Positions 51,963 through 61,793 of a stretch of 64,000 nucleotides of DNA are shown here, one piece after another; position 1 is the first letter of the stretch; the number at the start of each line of letters is the position of its first letter. A program made the translations under genes and the position numbers. The stretch comes from Solitalea koreensis (lineage in GTDB: Bacteria; Bacteroidota; Bacteroidia; Sphingobacteriales; Sphingobacteriaceae), in NCBI RefSeq assembly GCF_900182575.1, contig NZ_FXSZ01000003.1:124001-188000 (forward strand), written 5' to 3'. The notes under the pieces were generated by a model. That model saw nothing but the letters and a program-made list of their open reading frames with translations. It searched no databases and was not told the origin of the DNA.

Positions 51963-53294
51963 TTAATTCAGTTTGCCCATTGAGTATAACAATGAATAAT
52001 ATTGAATAATTGAATCAATAATTGCCTTGTTTAGCGATAGGTTTGAGTCGTTAACCTGCAGCTCAGCGTCAATCATATCAATTATCAAAGCAAAATCATT
52101 GTCGTACCTGCTTTTTACAATTCTGTAATTGAGTTCAGCCATCTCAACATTTTTTCGATAAGCTACAATGTTGCTTTTACTCTCTATAAAATGCACGTAA
52201 TCAGATTTTACTTCCTGATCAATATTATTCTTAACCTGAGCGATATTGTCATCTTCTTTTTTAATTTGAAGCTTATCTGCTTTCACACGATGATTCAAAT
52301 TGTAAATGCTCGAGATGTCGTAACTGAGACCTATCCCCACTGCCCAATAATTTAAGATGTCGGGCTGTGGAGGGAAAGTGCCTGGAACCGGATAATTGGA
52401 GCTATAGAGCGCAGTACCTGAAATGGCCGGTTTGTAAAAACTCCTGGTCATTTTAAGCGACATTTCCGCGTAATTCTTCTGCAGCAATGATTGCTTTATT
52501 TCATTTCGGTTTGCAAAAGCTTCCTGGCGGCATTGTTCGTACTGCAGGCTATCGCCCGGAATTACTAAAACAACTTCTTTTGGCCGTAGCCGGGTATTAC
52601 TGGGCAATCCGGTTTGTATGCATAAATAATTGCTTAACAAATCAATATCATTCCATGTTTTATAAACCTGAATTTCAAAATTGGATAGTTGTAATTGGGT
52701 TCGGGTAAGATCACTTATCAGGTTTTGCCCGTTTGCAACTTTCGACTCCAGTTGTTTGATATTGATTTTTACATTTTTAATGTTCTCTTCTATAATTTCA
52801 ACTTCACGATAGAGCTTGTAAAGCGTATAAAACTGAGTAATAATTGAAAGCTTCAATTGATTCTCAGTCATTGATAATAGTTCATTTTGGATACGGTTTA
52901 CGATTTTGCTTTGTTCTATTTGAGTATTAATTTTTCCTCCCAAATAAATAGGTATCCCCGCTGCCAGGTTCCAGGTTGCCTGGTGATTATGGTAATTAAT
53001 GGTGGTGTCGTTTGAATAAAAACCACGATACAAAACAGGGTTCCCGATGAAGTTGTAATTACCTGCAAAATTAACATAAGGCGCCCTGGCTATTTTTGCC
53101 GATTCTATGTTCTCGACGGTAATGGCATGATCCTTTTGCGCCATTTTTAGCTGAAGATTATTTTGTTGGGCAAGCTGAGTTATTGCCTCAAGACTGATTT
53201 CTCGTACAAGTAGTTCTCTGTTTTGTGCGAATATGGGATCTATATCACCTATTATTAATGAAGCTGCAACCAGAAAAGTAATACGAGTCACCAT
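51963..53294 (-). CDS. TolC family outer membrane efflux protein
   Basis: This 443-residue outer-membrane protein has a signal peptide (MVTRITFLVAASLIIGDIDPIFA) and two outer-membrane-efflux-protein repeats made of long helices plus strand segments, for example APYVNFAGNYNF and YWAVGIGLSYDISSIYNL. It forms the trimeric outer channel for the MFS/HlyD pump encoded downstream. The gene starts 26 bases after the AI-2E transporter gene, so it may be part of the same transcript. Confidence 0.92.
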   Translation of the reverse strand: MVTRITFLVAASLIIGDIDPIFAQNRELLVREISLEAITQLAQQNNLQLKMAQKDHAITVENIESAKIARAPYVNFAGNYNFIGNPVLYRGFYSNDTTINYHNHQATWNLAAGIPIYLGGKINTQIEQSKIVNRIQNELLSMTENQLKLSIITQFYTLYKLYREVEIIEENIKNVKINIKQLESKVANGQNLISDLTRTQLQLSNFEIQVYKTWNDIDLLSNYLCIQTGLPSNTRLRPKEVVLVIPGDSLQYEQCRQEAFANRNEIKQSLLQKNYAEMSLKMTRSFYKPAISGTALYSSNYPVPGTFPPQPDILNYWAVGIGLSYDISSIYNLNHRVKADKLQIKKEDDNIAQVKNNIDQEVKSDYVHFIESKSNIVAYRKNVEMAELNYRIVKSRYDNDFALIIDMIDAELQVNDSNLSLNKAIIDSIIQYYSLLYSMGKLN

Positions 53295-53320
53295 ATCTTT
53301 CCGTCATTGATCAAAAACGT

Positions 53321-54394
53321 TCATTCTTGTTTCATTGCCCCTTCCTGAACCCATAATCCTGTTAATTTATACCCTAATGAAAGAACAACGGCCCCTGTAA
53401 ACATGCCAATAAATCCGGATAGCATAAATCCGCCTATGGCTCCCAAAAAAATGACAATCATAGGAACAGGAGCGCCCTTACCCATTAGCAATGGTTTAAG
53501 CACGTTGTCACTTAAGCCGGCAACAAGAATGATGATGGCCCAGAGGGTTGCCGGAACCGGCTCCTTAACGGAGTATATATAAATGATAATAGGAATCGCC
53601 ACGATGGCACCCGGCAATTGAATAAGGGCCAGCAAAAACACCAGTATTGCCCACAAGCCGGCAAGGGGAACTCCTGCTAACATAAAGCAGAGACCCATGA
53701 TGATAAATTGGATAAATGCAACGCCTAAAATACCCTTGGATACGTTGCGAATGGTTTGGGCCACTAATTTGTTAAACTCCTCAGCTTTGTTTCCAATGAG
53801 GCGCCGGGAGAAATCCAGGGCTGATTTTTTAAATTCTTCACTATAGGCCAGAAATATTCCCGCAAGAATGATTGAAAGGCTGAACGACAAAATATTAGTA
53901 ATAACGCCTTTTACGGCACTTACCAATTTTTGACCGGCTTCTACAATTTGTTCTCGATGTGCTTCAATTGAAGCTTCTAAATTTTTGGAGGCTAAACTCC
54001 ATTCTTTGTAAAGGTTTTCTCCAATAAATGGCCATTGTGCAACCTTTTCATTGGGAGGAGGAATGATGAGCGTGCGTTCATCCAGTGCCGTTTTTAATTC
54101 TTTTGCTTCCTTGACAATTGAAGATATTAATATGACTGAAGGAATGAGTAAAATGGACAGCAGTAAGATGGTGATCAGACTACTGCTAAGCGCTTTTTTT
54201 CCTTTCATCAATTTAAGAAAGCGCGTGTACATGGGGAAAATCGTAATGGCCAAAATTGCGCCCCAAAGTACCGGGCCTAAAAACGGAAAAATAATTAGCC
54301 CGCACCAGGAGATGAGCATTACTATTAATAGGAGTTTTATCGAAAGATCGATTGTTTTTCTTTCCGACAAATTATGTTCTTGCTCGTTATTCAT
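53321..54394 (-). CDS. AI-2E family transporter
   Basis: This 357-residue polytopic protein of the AI-2E/PerM family has N-terminal helices, a soluble middle region (about 100-165) and the conserved C-terminal helical block IQLPGAIVAIPIIIYIYS plus DNVLKPLLMGKGAPVP. Family members export quorum molecules or act as Na+/H+ antiporters; the function here is open. It precedes the tripartite efflux operon by 26 bases and follows the ion channel gene by 35. Confidence 0.9.
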   Translation of the reverse strand: MNNEQEHNLSERKTIDLSIKLLLIVMLISWCGLIIFPFLGPVLWGAILAITIFPMYTRFLKLMKGKKALSSSLITILLLSILLIPSVILISSIVKEAKELKTALDERTLIIPPPNEKVAQWPFIGENLYKEWSLASKNLEASIEAHREQIVEAGQKLVSAVKGVITNILSFSLSIILAGIFLAYSEEFKKSALDFSRRLIGNKAEEFNKLVAQTIRNVSKGILGVAFIQFIIMGLCFMLAGVPLAGLWAILVFLLALIQLPGAIVAIPIIIYIYSVKEPVPATLWAIIILVAGLSDNVLKPLLMGKGAPVPMIVIFLGAIGGFMLSGFIGMFTGAVVLSLGYKLTGLWVQEGAMKQE

Positions 54395-54429
54395 AGCCTT
54401 TGAAATTTGTAAGATTCAATAGTAAAAGG

Positions 54430-54870
54430 TCATGTTTTTTGTTTTGCCATAGTGAACATGCGTTCTACCACGGCGTAAAACATTGCAGTTGACCAACCAA
54501 ACAATAGAATTCCATTCATGGCTTCAAAACCACTCATAATGCGCCACACCGGCGGAAGCGTAATGTCGCCATAGCCTAATGTGGTATAAGTTACCATTGA
54601 GAAATAGATTGCATCTTCCCAGTGCTTTATTTTATCCAGCTCTGGAATAGCCAGATAGGCCAGGGCCCAAAGACCTATTTCTATATAGTGCATCAGCATT
54701 AAAATAATGGAGGTATAAGAAAGTAATTTCATGATTTTAGTGAACCTCAACACCTGATCCTTTATAGCATGTTTGCGTAAGAGGAAATTCAGCCACCACG
54801 ATGTACCTAAACCATGAATAAAAATGGTTGAAGAAATAATGACGAGGCTAATAATAATTTGTAGAAACAT
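54430..54870 (-). CDS. Two-helix potassium channel family protein
   Basis: This 146-residue protein has the pore-loop selectivity filter TTLGYGD (Thr96-Asp102) between two outer helices. The last helix segment GILLFGWSTAMFYAVVER is typical of ion_trans_2 channels. Two extra N-terminal hydrophobic segments are present (about 3-25 and 45-75). It lacks an RCK or cyclic nucleotide domain. K+ conduction is inferred from the filter. It is at the head of the same-strand run leading to the efflux operon. Confidence 0.85.
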   Translation of the reverse strand: MFLQIIISLVIISSTIFIHGLGTSWWLNFLLRKHAIKDQVLRFTKIMKLLSYTSIILMLMHYIEIGLWALAYLAIPELDKIKHWEDAIYFSMVTYTTLGYGDITLPPVWRIMSGFEAMNGILLFGWSTAMFYAVVERMFTMAKQKT

Positions 54871-54998
54871 TTGCTATAAGTAGATAGTATTCAAATAGGT
54901 AAGTAGTTGTAAAACAGCTGTTTAAATATACTAAATATAAATTGTTTTTGGAGTGCGGACATTTCGCTTTTTTTAGGATCCGGAGTTTTTTTAACAAT

Positions 54999-56411
54999 TT
55001 AAAACAACCACCACTCAGCTCTCACGCCCAAATAATGCCCCCACTTTTTGCTGCCTACTTCAGTAAGGAATGGGGAATACAAATTGTCTGCGGCAAATTG
55101 GTTGTATTTTGCCACCGAATAAATAAGTCTAAAATGTGGTCGTGCCCAGGGATCAGCTTTTGCCGTTGGTACAATAGTGGGGACCAGGGAAAACTTCGTC
55201 ATGGATGCTGAAGACTGGATTCCATCTTTACGGTTGGTATAATGAAGCTCGGCAATCAGGTGAAGCCAATTTTTTATATACCAGAAATTGCGTGCCCCAA
55301 TTGCGTATTCTGTTTTTCGGTTAAATAATTCCCGACCATAATAATCGAGCGCTTTGTTATCGCTATCGGCCGCACCATGACTTTTGGTGTATAAGGCATA
55401 CGCATTGATACTGTATTTGGGTGAAACGTTAAACAGAAAATGATCGACAAAGGAAATGCAGTAGGCCTTGTTGAATTTGTTGGTTTGCAGATCAGGTGCA
55501 CCATACGTGAGCCATGTCTTTGAGTTGCCGCCATCATTCCCGTTGGCAATGCCATGTCCGTAGCGGATGGCCACCTGGTTGAATGAACCTTTTATGGCCG
55601 AATTAATGCTAGTGACGTGTTTAAGACCCAACACCCAGCCGCTGGCAGCAGGGTAGTTAAATGCTGTGGCAGTATCTTCTGCAGAGGCATCGGCAAGGCG
55701 GTGGTACTCTCCAAGCAGTTTGATGCTTTGTTTATTATTGTTAAAAGGGAAAGTGTGTTCAAGTATCGCCATGCCTCTGCTTCGTAGGCCAAGCCTTTGA
55801 GTGCCGTCGATAATGCCTACATAAAAATTTGGAGGTACAGCATTACTGGTGTCGACGGTGCCTGGGAATAACACTGCAAGGGTAGTATTTTTATATGATA
55901 CGCCGAATCCCTGTGCGCTGTGGTCGTCGAAGTAAAAATGGTCTGCAATATGTACATCATTAAAACGAAAATATTTTGAACCGATCCATGCGCTCCATTT
56001 TGAGCCCAGAATAGTATTGAATTCGGCATATATTTCGGGCAAGGCAATAGTAATACCCCCAAAACTTGAGGAATTGACATTTCCTATCAGTTGCCCCTTG
56101 CTGCTGTATAAAGCCATTCTCGCCTGTACGTTGATCTGTGTAGTGTCGCTTTTCTCATTTTCTGTTTTGAAATGAAGTGCTGTTAAAAGTTCAACATAAT
56201 CGGCTTCCTCCATTCTTCCGCCAATGGAACCCATGCCGTTAAGGTTAAAGGAACGTCCGATGTTTCCTTTGATGTCTGGTGAAAAACCGGCTCCTACGCG
56301 ACCGTAAGAACCAAATGAAAATAGTTTATTGAAAGTTGTCTGTGCCGTGGACCTGGCAGTACAAAAAATCATGAATACAACAGCGGTAAGTGATAGGTAA
56401 TGTTTTTTCAT
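54999..56411 (-). CDS. LamB-type carbohydrate porin
   Basis: This 470-residue protein has a signal peptide (MKKHYLSLTAVVFMIFCTARSTAQ). The outer-membrane barrel resembles maltoporin/LamB: it starts FSFGSYGRVGAGFSPDIKGN and GRMEEADYVEL, has many alternating aromatic strands, and ends in the C-terminal barrel strand GVRAEWWLF with terminal Phe. It would allow passive sugar uptake. No sugar-utilisation operon is directly adjacent. The gene is alone, between the small secreted protein and the channel gene, all on the minus strand. Confidence 0.8.
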   Translation of the reverse strand: MKKHYLSLTAVVFMIFCTARSTAQTTFNKLFSFGSYGRVGAGFSPDIKGNIGRSFNLNGMGSIGGRMEEADYVELLTALHFKTENEKSDTTQINVQARMALYSSKGQLIGNVNSSSFGGITIALPEIYAEFNTILGSKWSAWIGSKYFRFNDVHIADHFYFDDHSAQGFGVSYKNTTLAVLFPGTVDTSNAVPPNFYVGIIDGTQRLGLRSRGMAILEHTFPFNNNKQSIKLLGEYHRLADASAEDTATAFNYPAASGWVLGLKHVTSINSAIKGSFNQVAIRYGHGIANGNDGGNSKTWLTYGAPDLQTNKFNKAYCISFVDHFLFNVSPKYSINAYALYTKSHGAADSDNKALDYYGRELFNRKTEYAIGARNFWYIKNWLHLIAELHYTNRKDGIQSSASMTKFSLVPTIVPTAKADPWARPHFRLIYSVAKYNQFAADNLYSPFLTEVGSKKWGHYLGVRAEWWLF

Positions 56412-56538
56412 AGCAGGTGTTAAGTACTAAGTCTCCATATTGATACCGTTATTGCGCTTGAAAAGAGCTTTTCATTTTTTGAATTTGACCTGACGAGATA
56501 TGAATTGACTGATAAGAACTAAATCTTTTACAAGAGAT

Positions 56539-57030
56539 CTAATTCTTTTTCAAAGCGCGTTTTAATTCTCCGTAAGTAGGAATCTGCTGCATAATAGAAG
56601 CCCTGATTTGTGTTACTATATAAATCTCTGCTTGATAAAATTCAAAAGCCGTAACCGCATTAGTTGCTGCTTTTATTTTTTTATAGTAAAGCTCAAGGCT
56701 TTTTTCTTGGTCTTGGCGATTGACAAAATACTTTGTGATTAATGAGTCGGCTACTTTGGGGGTCATATTTTGGTAGGCATGGGCGGTAGCTTCATATAGC
56801 CTGATTCTTTCTTTTATGGTATTCTTATTTGCCTCTTGGTACTCATCGTAGATCTTCCAAAAAGCAACAGAGTCTTTTCCGCTAACCGTAACTAATTTGT
56901 GAACCGCTTCTTTTTTCTGAACGCCTAATAATTGTGCCATCGCATCAGCTTCAGCATCACTTGTTTGAGCGTAGACAGCTTGTGTGGCATACACAAAAAA
57001 TACTGTCATTAAGGTAATTTTAAGATTCAT
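56539..57030 (-). CDS. Secreted helical protein of unknown function
   Basis: This 163-residue protein has a signal peptide (MNLKITLMTVFFVYATQAVYA). The mature part is probably all-helical, with DSVAFWKIYDEYQEANKNT and QDQEKSLELYYKKIKAATN. I do not recognise a family; distant similarity to periplasmic helical chaperone-like proteins (Spy/CpxP type) is possible but the LTxxQ motif is absent. It lies 127 bases upstream of the LamB-like porin on the same strand and may be cotranscribed. Confidence 0.6.
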   Translation of the reverse strand: MNLKITLMTVFFVYATQAVYAQTSDAEADAMAQLLGVQKKEAVHKLVTVSGKDSVAFWKIYDEYQEANKNTIKERIRLYEATAHAYQNMTPKVADSLITKYFVNRQDQEKSLELYYKKIKAATNAVTAFEFYQAEIYIVTQIRASIMQQIPTYGELKRALKKN

Positions 57031-57422
57031 AGGTTTTGTATTTGAAAGAAACTCAATTTACTAAAAATAAAAATTCTAAGCACTTTAATTTTGCATAAAA
57101 TAAAAGCTAAAATACTGAATATTAAATGATTGCAAAATGAATTAATTGAGGCTGTGCTTTTTGATTTATGGGTGAATTTAGCAGGTCAGCTCCGAAATCA
57201 GGGGGATAAAAGTAATGAGCTATTTACCTTCAATTCAAGTTAAGCCATTCTTTATGTTAATTTTCTTAACAAATACTACAATAATTTAAATAAGTGTTTC
57301 GTTGATGTTTAGAAAAATATACTTTAGTTAGCTTAAATACTATATATGATTACTTCCTGATAATGAAGCTCAACGTTAACCTCATTTACCTAAAATTTTA
57401 TAACTAAAACCTATTGAATTTA
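57031..57422. other. Divergent intergenic region
   Basis: The region is AT-rich and holds no gene. It separates the divergent secreted-protein and TonB-receptor-like genes and must contain both promoters. No exact TAnnTTTG box was found. Confidence 0.4.
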
Positions 57423-60266
57423 ATGAATCATCTACCCAAAGCAGCAATGTTAACATGCCTGGTATGCCTTTGCTTTTTCAATTCTTTTGCTCAAACCAAA
57501 ACTACCGGATCAATCAGCGGCAAAGTAAGTAACTCGGGAAAGGAGGCTCTAGACGCAGCCATGATTTCCGTGGTTCATCTAAAAGACTCTACTTTTCGTA
57601 GGAATGCAATGACGGATAAAAATGGAGCATTCGAAATAAGATCTTTATTGATCGGAGATTATAAACTATATGTCAGCTATTTTGGGTTTAAAGAGCAAGT
57701 AAAACACTTTTCTATTTCAAAAGAGCAACTTCAGCCGAAGCTCGACATTCATCTTGATTCATTAAAAATCATCGGACTGCAAGAAGTAACAGTTGTGGGC
57801 GATGCTCCTCCAATTAAAGTAAAACAGGATACCGTAGAGTTCAATGCCGGTTCGTTTAAAACTAAAGACGGAGCTGTAGTGGAGGATTTGTTAAAGAAAC
57901 TTCCGGGTGTTGAAGTTGAGAAAGACGGAACCGTTAAAGCACACGGTGAAAGGGTAACACAAGTTTATGTAGAGGGAAAACCTTTTTTTGGCAACGATCC
58001 TAAAATTGCTACTAAGAACCTGCCTGCTAACATCGTTGATAAAGTACAGGTAATTGATGAAAAATCAGAGCAGGCCAAGCTTTCAAAAGTGGATGACGGA
58101 GAGCGTAAAAAAGTGGTAAATCTTACTCTTAAAGCGGATAAGAAACAAGGGGCCTTTGGAAATGCTTCTCTAGCCAACGGTGTTACCGATTTCACAAATA
58201 ATCGCAACCGTTACGAGGGGAATTTGAATATTAACCGATTTACAAAAAAACAACAGTTTTCTGTTTTGTTCATGAGCAACAATACCAACAAACTGGGTTT
58301 TTCATCGGGTGATTTAAATGATTTTGCAGGGACCGGGGGAGCAAGCAGCCTATCAGGGGATGGGGCTATCTATAATTATAATTCCAATACTAAAAAGGGC
58401 TCCATTGATTTTAATAATGTTTTTGGAACTGAAGGCAATTCGGGGTTAAACAGTTCTACTGCCGGAGGAATTAACTACCGGAACTCGTTCAGTAAAAGAT
58501 TTGACTTTAATGCCAGTTATTTCTTGAGCAGTATAACGAATGGTCGCCAGGAAAAAGTAGTACAAACAACCACGCTTGAAAACCAATCGCTGTTTGCCAG
58601 CAACAGCACAAACGGTGATTCCAAATCATTTAACCATCAGTTGAATATGAATATGGAGTTTAGAATTGACTCCACGCAGACTTTTAAATTTAGACCTTCT
58701 TTTGGGTTAAAAAGGAACACGAGCAACTCATTATTCCAATTTGAATCCATTCGGGATAACCAGGTAAGAGTGAATGACGGCTATCAACGAGGGGATCAAA
58801 ATTCATTGACGCCAACTCTTGATAACTATTTCAATTATAACAAACAATTTAAAAAACCGGGACGCACGTTTTCAGTGAGAATAATCAACCGGCTGAGTCA
58901 GAATGGGGCGAATACGTATAATGATCAACTGAATAATTACCAGGAGACCGGAGCGTTTGATCTGATCAATCAGTATAAAAAACAAGAAATTACCACATCA
59001 AATCATAACTTAAACCTGCAATATAGTGAACCAATTGATAAGGAACGCAGTCTTGCGATTAGTTATGAGCTGAACAACAGGATCGATTACTCCGAAAGAA
59101 ATACCTATGATTTTAATGATCAGTCTGCTCAATTTGACCAGTTCAACCCTTTGTTTAGTATTAACTATCGCAATAGGGTTACTTACAATAAATATAGTAC
59201 CCGACTTGGTGTCAGGAAAAAGAATTACAATTATTCACTGGGGCTAGGGCTGCAACAAATTTATTTAAGAGGCAATTCGCTCACTCAAGACAGTGTTTAT
59301 AAGCAGAATTTTGTAAGTATCATACCCAATGCCGAATTAAATTATCAGCTTTCTAAAAAGAAAACAGTAAGTATGCGTTATGGCGGACGGATTGCTCCTC
59401 CCCAGTTTTCGAATTTGCAATCAGTTGCCGATAATTCAAACCCTCTTAATGTACGATTAAGTAATCCTGATTTGAAGGCAGAATTTATTAGTAACGGAAG
59501 TATTAGTTATGGCTACAATGATATTGCCACCGGAAAAAACTTAAATTTAGGTTTATATGCAGGTAACACGTTTAATGCAATTTCTGCCAAAACAACCATA
59601 GATGTTGCTACCGGTAAACAAACAAGCCGTCCTGAAAATGTGAACGGTAACTATTACTTTTCCATGTTCGGTTATAGTTATTTTCCGGTTAAATGGGGCA
59701 ATACAGCTATTAAATCATCAATCAGACCCAGCGTTAACGCTTATTTTAGGAGGAATGTATCATTTATTAACGGGGACAAACTAGCCTCCATAAACATTAC
59801 ACCTTTTATCTCTACATCCTTCAATTTTAGTTTTAAAGAACTTGAATTTGATGTATCATGCAATTTGAGATACAATAAAACCACGTATGAAAATAACGTC
59901 ATTAAAGCTGTGAATTATTACTCTGTTAACTCTGCCATGAGCATGAGTTACAGTATTCCTAAAATAGTAAGCTTTAGTTTTGATGCCAATCAATTTAATA
60001 ATCCGGGTTATACTTCAAATAAGAGTTCGTTCATGATGCTTAATGCGAGCATCTATAAAGAGTTTTTGAAAGGGAACAGAGCGAAAATTGCCTTGGAGGG
60101 ATACGATCTGCTCAATCAGAATACCGATGTCTTTCGTTCCATCACTGATAATACGATTATAGACAGGCAAACCAATATCCTCCGTCGTTATTTTATGCTC
60201 AACCTAACATACAGGGTGAGCAAATTCGGTGCTGCTCCCAAAAAAGAGAGATCACCATTTTTTTGA
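57423..60266 (+). CDS. Outer membrane beta-barrel protein with CarboxypepD_reg-like and plug domains
   Basis: From the ATG at 57423 the protein has 947 residues. It has a signal peptide (MNHLPKAAMLTCLVCLCFFNSFAQ) and a CarboxypepD_reg-like domain (about 30-110, with ISGKVSNSGKEALDAAMIS). A TonB-plug-like segment (about 120-225; VVEDLLKKLPGVEVEKDGTV) leads into a long beta-barrel (about 240-947). This architecture matches the Bacteroidota outer-membrane beta-barrel family (PF14905), related to SusC/TonB receptors. No SusD follows, so a glycan role is unproven; metal or peptide uptake is also possible. A TTG start at 57414 is less likely. Confidence 0.88.
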   Translation: MNHLPKAAMLTCLVCLCFFNSFAQTKTTGSISGKVSNSGKEALDAAMISVVHLKDSTFRRNAMTDKNGAFEIRSLLIGDYKLYVSYFGFKEQVKHFSISKEQLQPKLDIHLDSLKIIGLQEVTVVGDAPPIKVKQDTVEFNAGSFKTKDGAVVEDLLKKLPGVEVEKDGTVKAHGERVTQVYVEGKPFFGNDPKIATKNLPANIVDKVQVIDEKSEQAKLSKVDDGERKKVVNLTLKADKKQGAFGNASLANGVTDFTNNRNRYEGNLNINRFTKKQQFSVLFMSNNTNKLGFSSGDLNDFAGTGGASSLSGDGAIYNYNSNTKKGSIDFNNVFGTEGNSGLNSSTAGGINYRNSFSKRFDFNASYFLSSITNGRQEKVVQTTTLENQSLFASNSTNGDSKSFNHQLNMNMEFRIDSTQTFKFRPSFGLKRNTSNSLFQFESIRDNQVRVNDGYQRGDQNSLTPTLDNYFNYNKQFKKPGRTFSVRIINRLSQNGANTYNDQLNNYQETGAFDLINQYKKQEITTSNHNLNLQYSEPIDKERSLAISYELNNRIDYSERNTYDFNDQSAQFDQFNPLFSINYRNRVTYNKYSTRLGVRKKNYNYSLGLGLQQIYLRGNSLTQDSVYKQNFVSIIPNAELNYQLSKKKTVSMRYGGRIAPPQFSNLQSVADNSNPLNVRLSNPDLKAEFISNGSISYGYNDIATGKNLNLGLYAGNTFNAISAKTTIDVATGKQTSRPENVNGNYYFSMFGYSYFPVKWGNTAIKSSIRPSVNAYFRRNVSFINGDKLASINITPFISTSFNFSFKELEFDVSCNLRYNKTTYENNVIKAVNYYSVNSAMSMSYSIPKIVSFSFDANQFNNPGYTSNKSSFMMLNASIYKEFLKGNRAKIALEGYDLLNQNTDVFRSITDNTIIDRQTNILRRYFMLNLTYRVSKFGAAPKKERSPFF

Positions 60267-60350
60267 TAGGAGTCAAGGTTTTATGAATAATGTTTGTATT
60301 TATTAAAATAATTATTTGTATAATGAGCCGGTTAATAATCAGCTCATTAT

Positions 60351-61265
60351 ATGAAGAAAGCTTTACTTTTTGTATCCTTAGTATCTTTTCCCTGTCTGAG
60401 CTTATTTGCTCAGTCTCGACTGTTCTGGGAAATTAAATTCAAAAACTCAAAAACACCCTCCTACATGCTGGGAGTTCCTATGGTGCTTTGTCCGGATAAG
60501 TTAGTGTTTAACGACTTTGAGCGGCAGAAGCTACAGGAAACCAAGCAATTATATGTGCAAAACGATATTACACGCCCTGATTTTATAATCTCTGTACTGT
60601 CATTTTGCAGGCTTCCTGAGGGTGTTAAGTTACAAGATGCTTACTCTGACTCTGATTATGCTTTTTTAAAATCATTTTTTAAGGATTCACTTAATTTGGA
60701 TTTGGAAAATCCGAAAGGTAATTATGATCCGCATGTCTTAAAATACATGTTGATAGCGCATATGATGGGATGTGAGCCACAGTCAGCCGAAACTGCGGTG
60801 ATAAAGTTTGCAATAGAGCAAAATAAAGAAATTCATGAATTAGAAAGCGTACGGGAATATTATGAGCATGTAAATAAAGTTGGTTTAAAAGGCAATGCCG
60901 ATTTTCTATTAGAATTCGTAAAAAATTATGACGCTATAGCAAAAAGTTATAAGCGCATTGAAATGGATTACTTGCATCCCGAGAATATGGATTCCAAATT
61001 CGTATTTAAGTTTGATGACAAGTCAACTGAATACATGGTTAACGGCCGAGCGGAAAAATGGACTCAAAAGATGAAAAAAGCGATGGATGAAAAACCTACT
61101 TTTTTTGTTATCCCTCAATTCATGTTAGTTGGCGACAATGGAATTTTGAACTCATTAGCCCAAATGGGTTACGAGTTAAAATCGTACGATAAGCTAGGGG
61201 ACATCAGGCGATTTGTTGACGGAAAAAAAGCAACTGCTAATAGTATTGTAAATAAAAATAAATAG
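60351..61265 (+). CDS. TraB/GumN family protein lacking catalytic motifs
   Basis: This 304-residue protein has a signal peptide (MKKALLFVSLVSFPCLSLFA). The TraB/GumN fold shows LFWEIKFKNSKTPSYMLGVP at the start and FFVIPQFMLVGDNGILNSL near the end. In active TraB/Tiki proteases these positions read GTxH and GAGHLVG; here they are GVPM and IPQFML, so both GxxH metal sites are missing. An enzymatic role is unlikely, and a binding or structural role is inferred. It follows the TonB-receptor-like gene by 84 bases on the same strand. Confidence 0.72.
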   Translation: MKKALLFVSLVSFPCLSLFAQSRLFWEIKFKNSKTPSYMLGVPMVLCPDKLVFNDFERQKLQETKQLYVQNDITRPDFIISVLSFCRLPEGVKLQDAYSDSDYAFLKSFFKDSLNLDLENPKGNYDPHVLKYMLIAHMMGCEPQSAETAVIKFAIEQNKEIHELESVREYYEHVNKVGLKGNADFLLEFVKNYDAIAKSYKRIEMDYLHPENMDSKFVFKFDDKSTEYMVNGRAEKWTQKMKKAMDEKPTFFVIPQFMLVGDNGILNSLAQMGYELKSYDKLGDIRRFVDGKKATANSIVNKNK

Positions 61266-61445
61266 CAGATATTTTAAATCAAATGCTGTTAGGCTATATT
61301 TAAAAACGAGGATAGCACCAAATAAATGGCTATCTTCGCCTTTACGTTTGGTCATAGAACAGTGAAGACTAAGCATCGCTAAACATTCCAATTTCGCTCC
61401 AGTCCCGCTACTCCTTCAGGACAAAACGTTAACAAATAAAAAATT

Positions 61446-61793
61446 ATGTCTGAAGAAATGAAACCTTGTCCACAATGTAGCTCGCCTTATGGATATTTTT
61501 TAAGTGAAGAGCTATATGCCTGCCCTGAATGTGGTCATGAATGGAATCCAAATGAATTAATTGAAGAACAAGAAGGCAAATTGGTGGTGAAAGATGCAAA
61601 CGGAAATCTATTGCAAGATGGAGATTCGGTAATCGTAATAAAAAACTTGCCCGTAAAAGGAGCATCCGGCCCGGTTAAGGCTGGAACTAAAGTGAAAAAT
61701 ATTCGCCTAACCGAAGGAGATCATAACATTGATTGCAAAATTGATGGCTTTGGCGCCATGGCATTAAAATCTGAATTTGTTCGAAAAGCTTAA
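61446..61793 (+). CDS. yjdM: Zinc ribbon protein YjdM (PhnA-type)
   Basis: This 115-residue protein begins with a zinc ribbon (CPQCSS...CPECGHEW, residues 8-31) and continues with the PhnA/YjdM beta domain (VKDANGNLLQDGDSVIVIKN, GTKVKNIRLTEGDHNIDCKI). It was once called the alkylphosphonate uptake protein PhnA, but a direct phosphonate role is not supported; function remains unclear. Length and cysteine positions are normal. Confidence 0.92.
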   Translation: MSEEMKPCPQCSSPYGYFLSEELYACPECGHEWNPNELIEEQEGKLVVKDANGNLLQDGDSVIVIKNLPVKGASGPVKAGTKVKNIRLTEGDHNIDCKIDGFGAMALKSEFVRKA

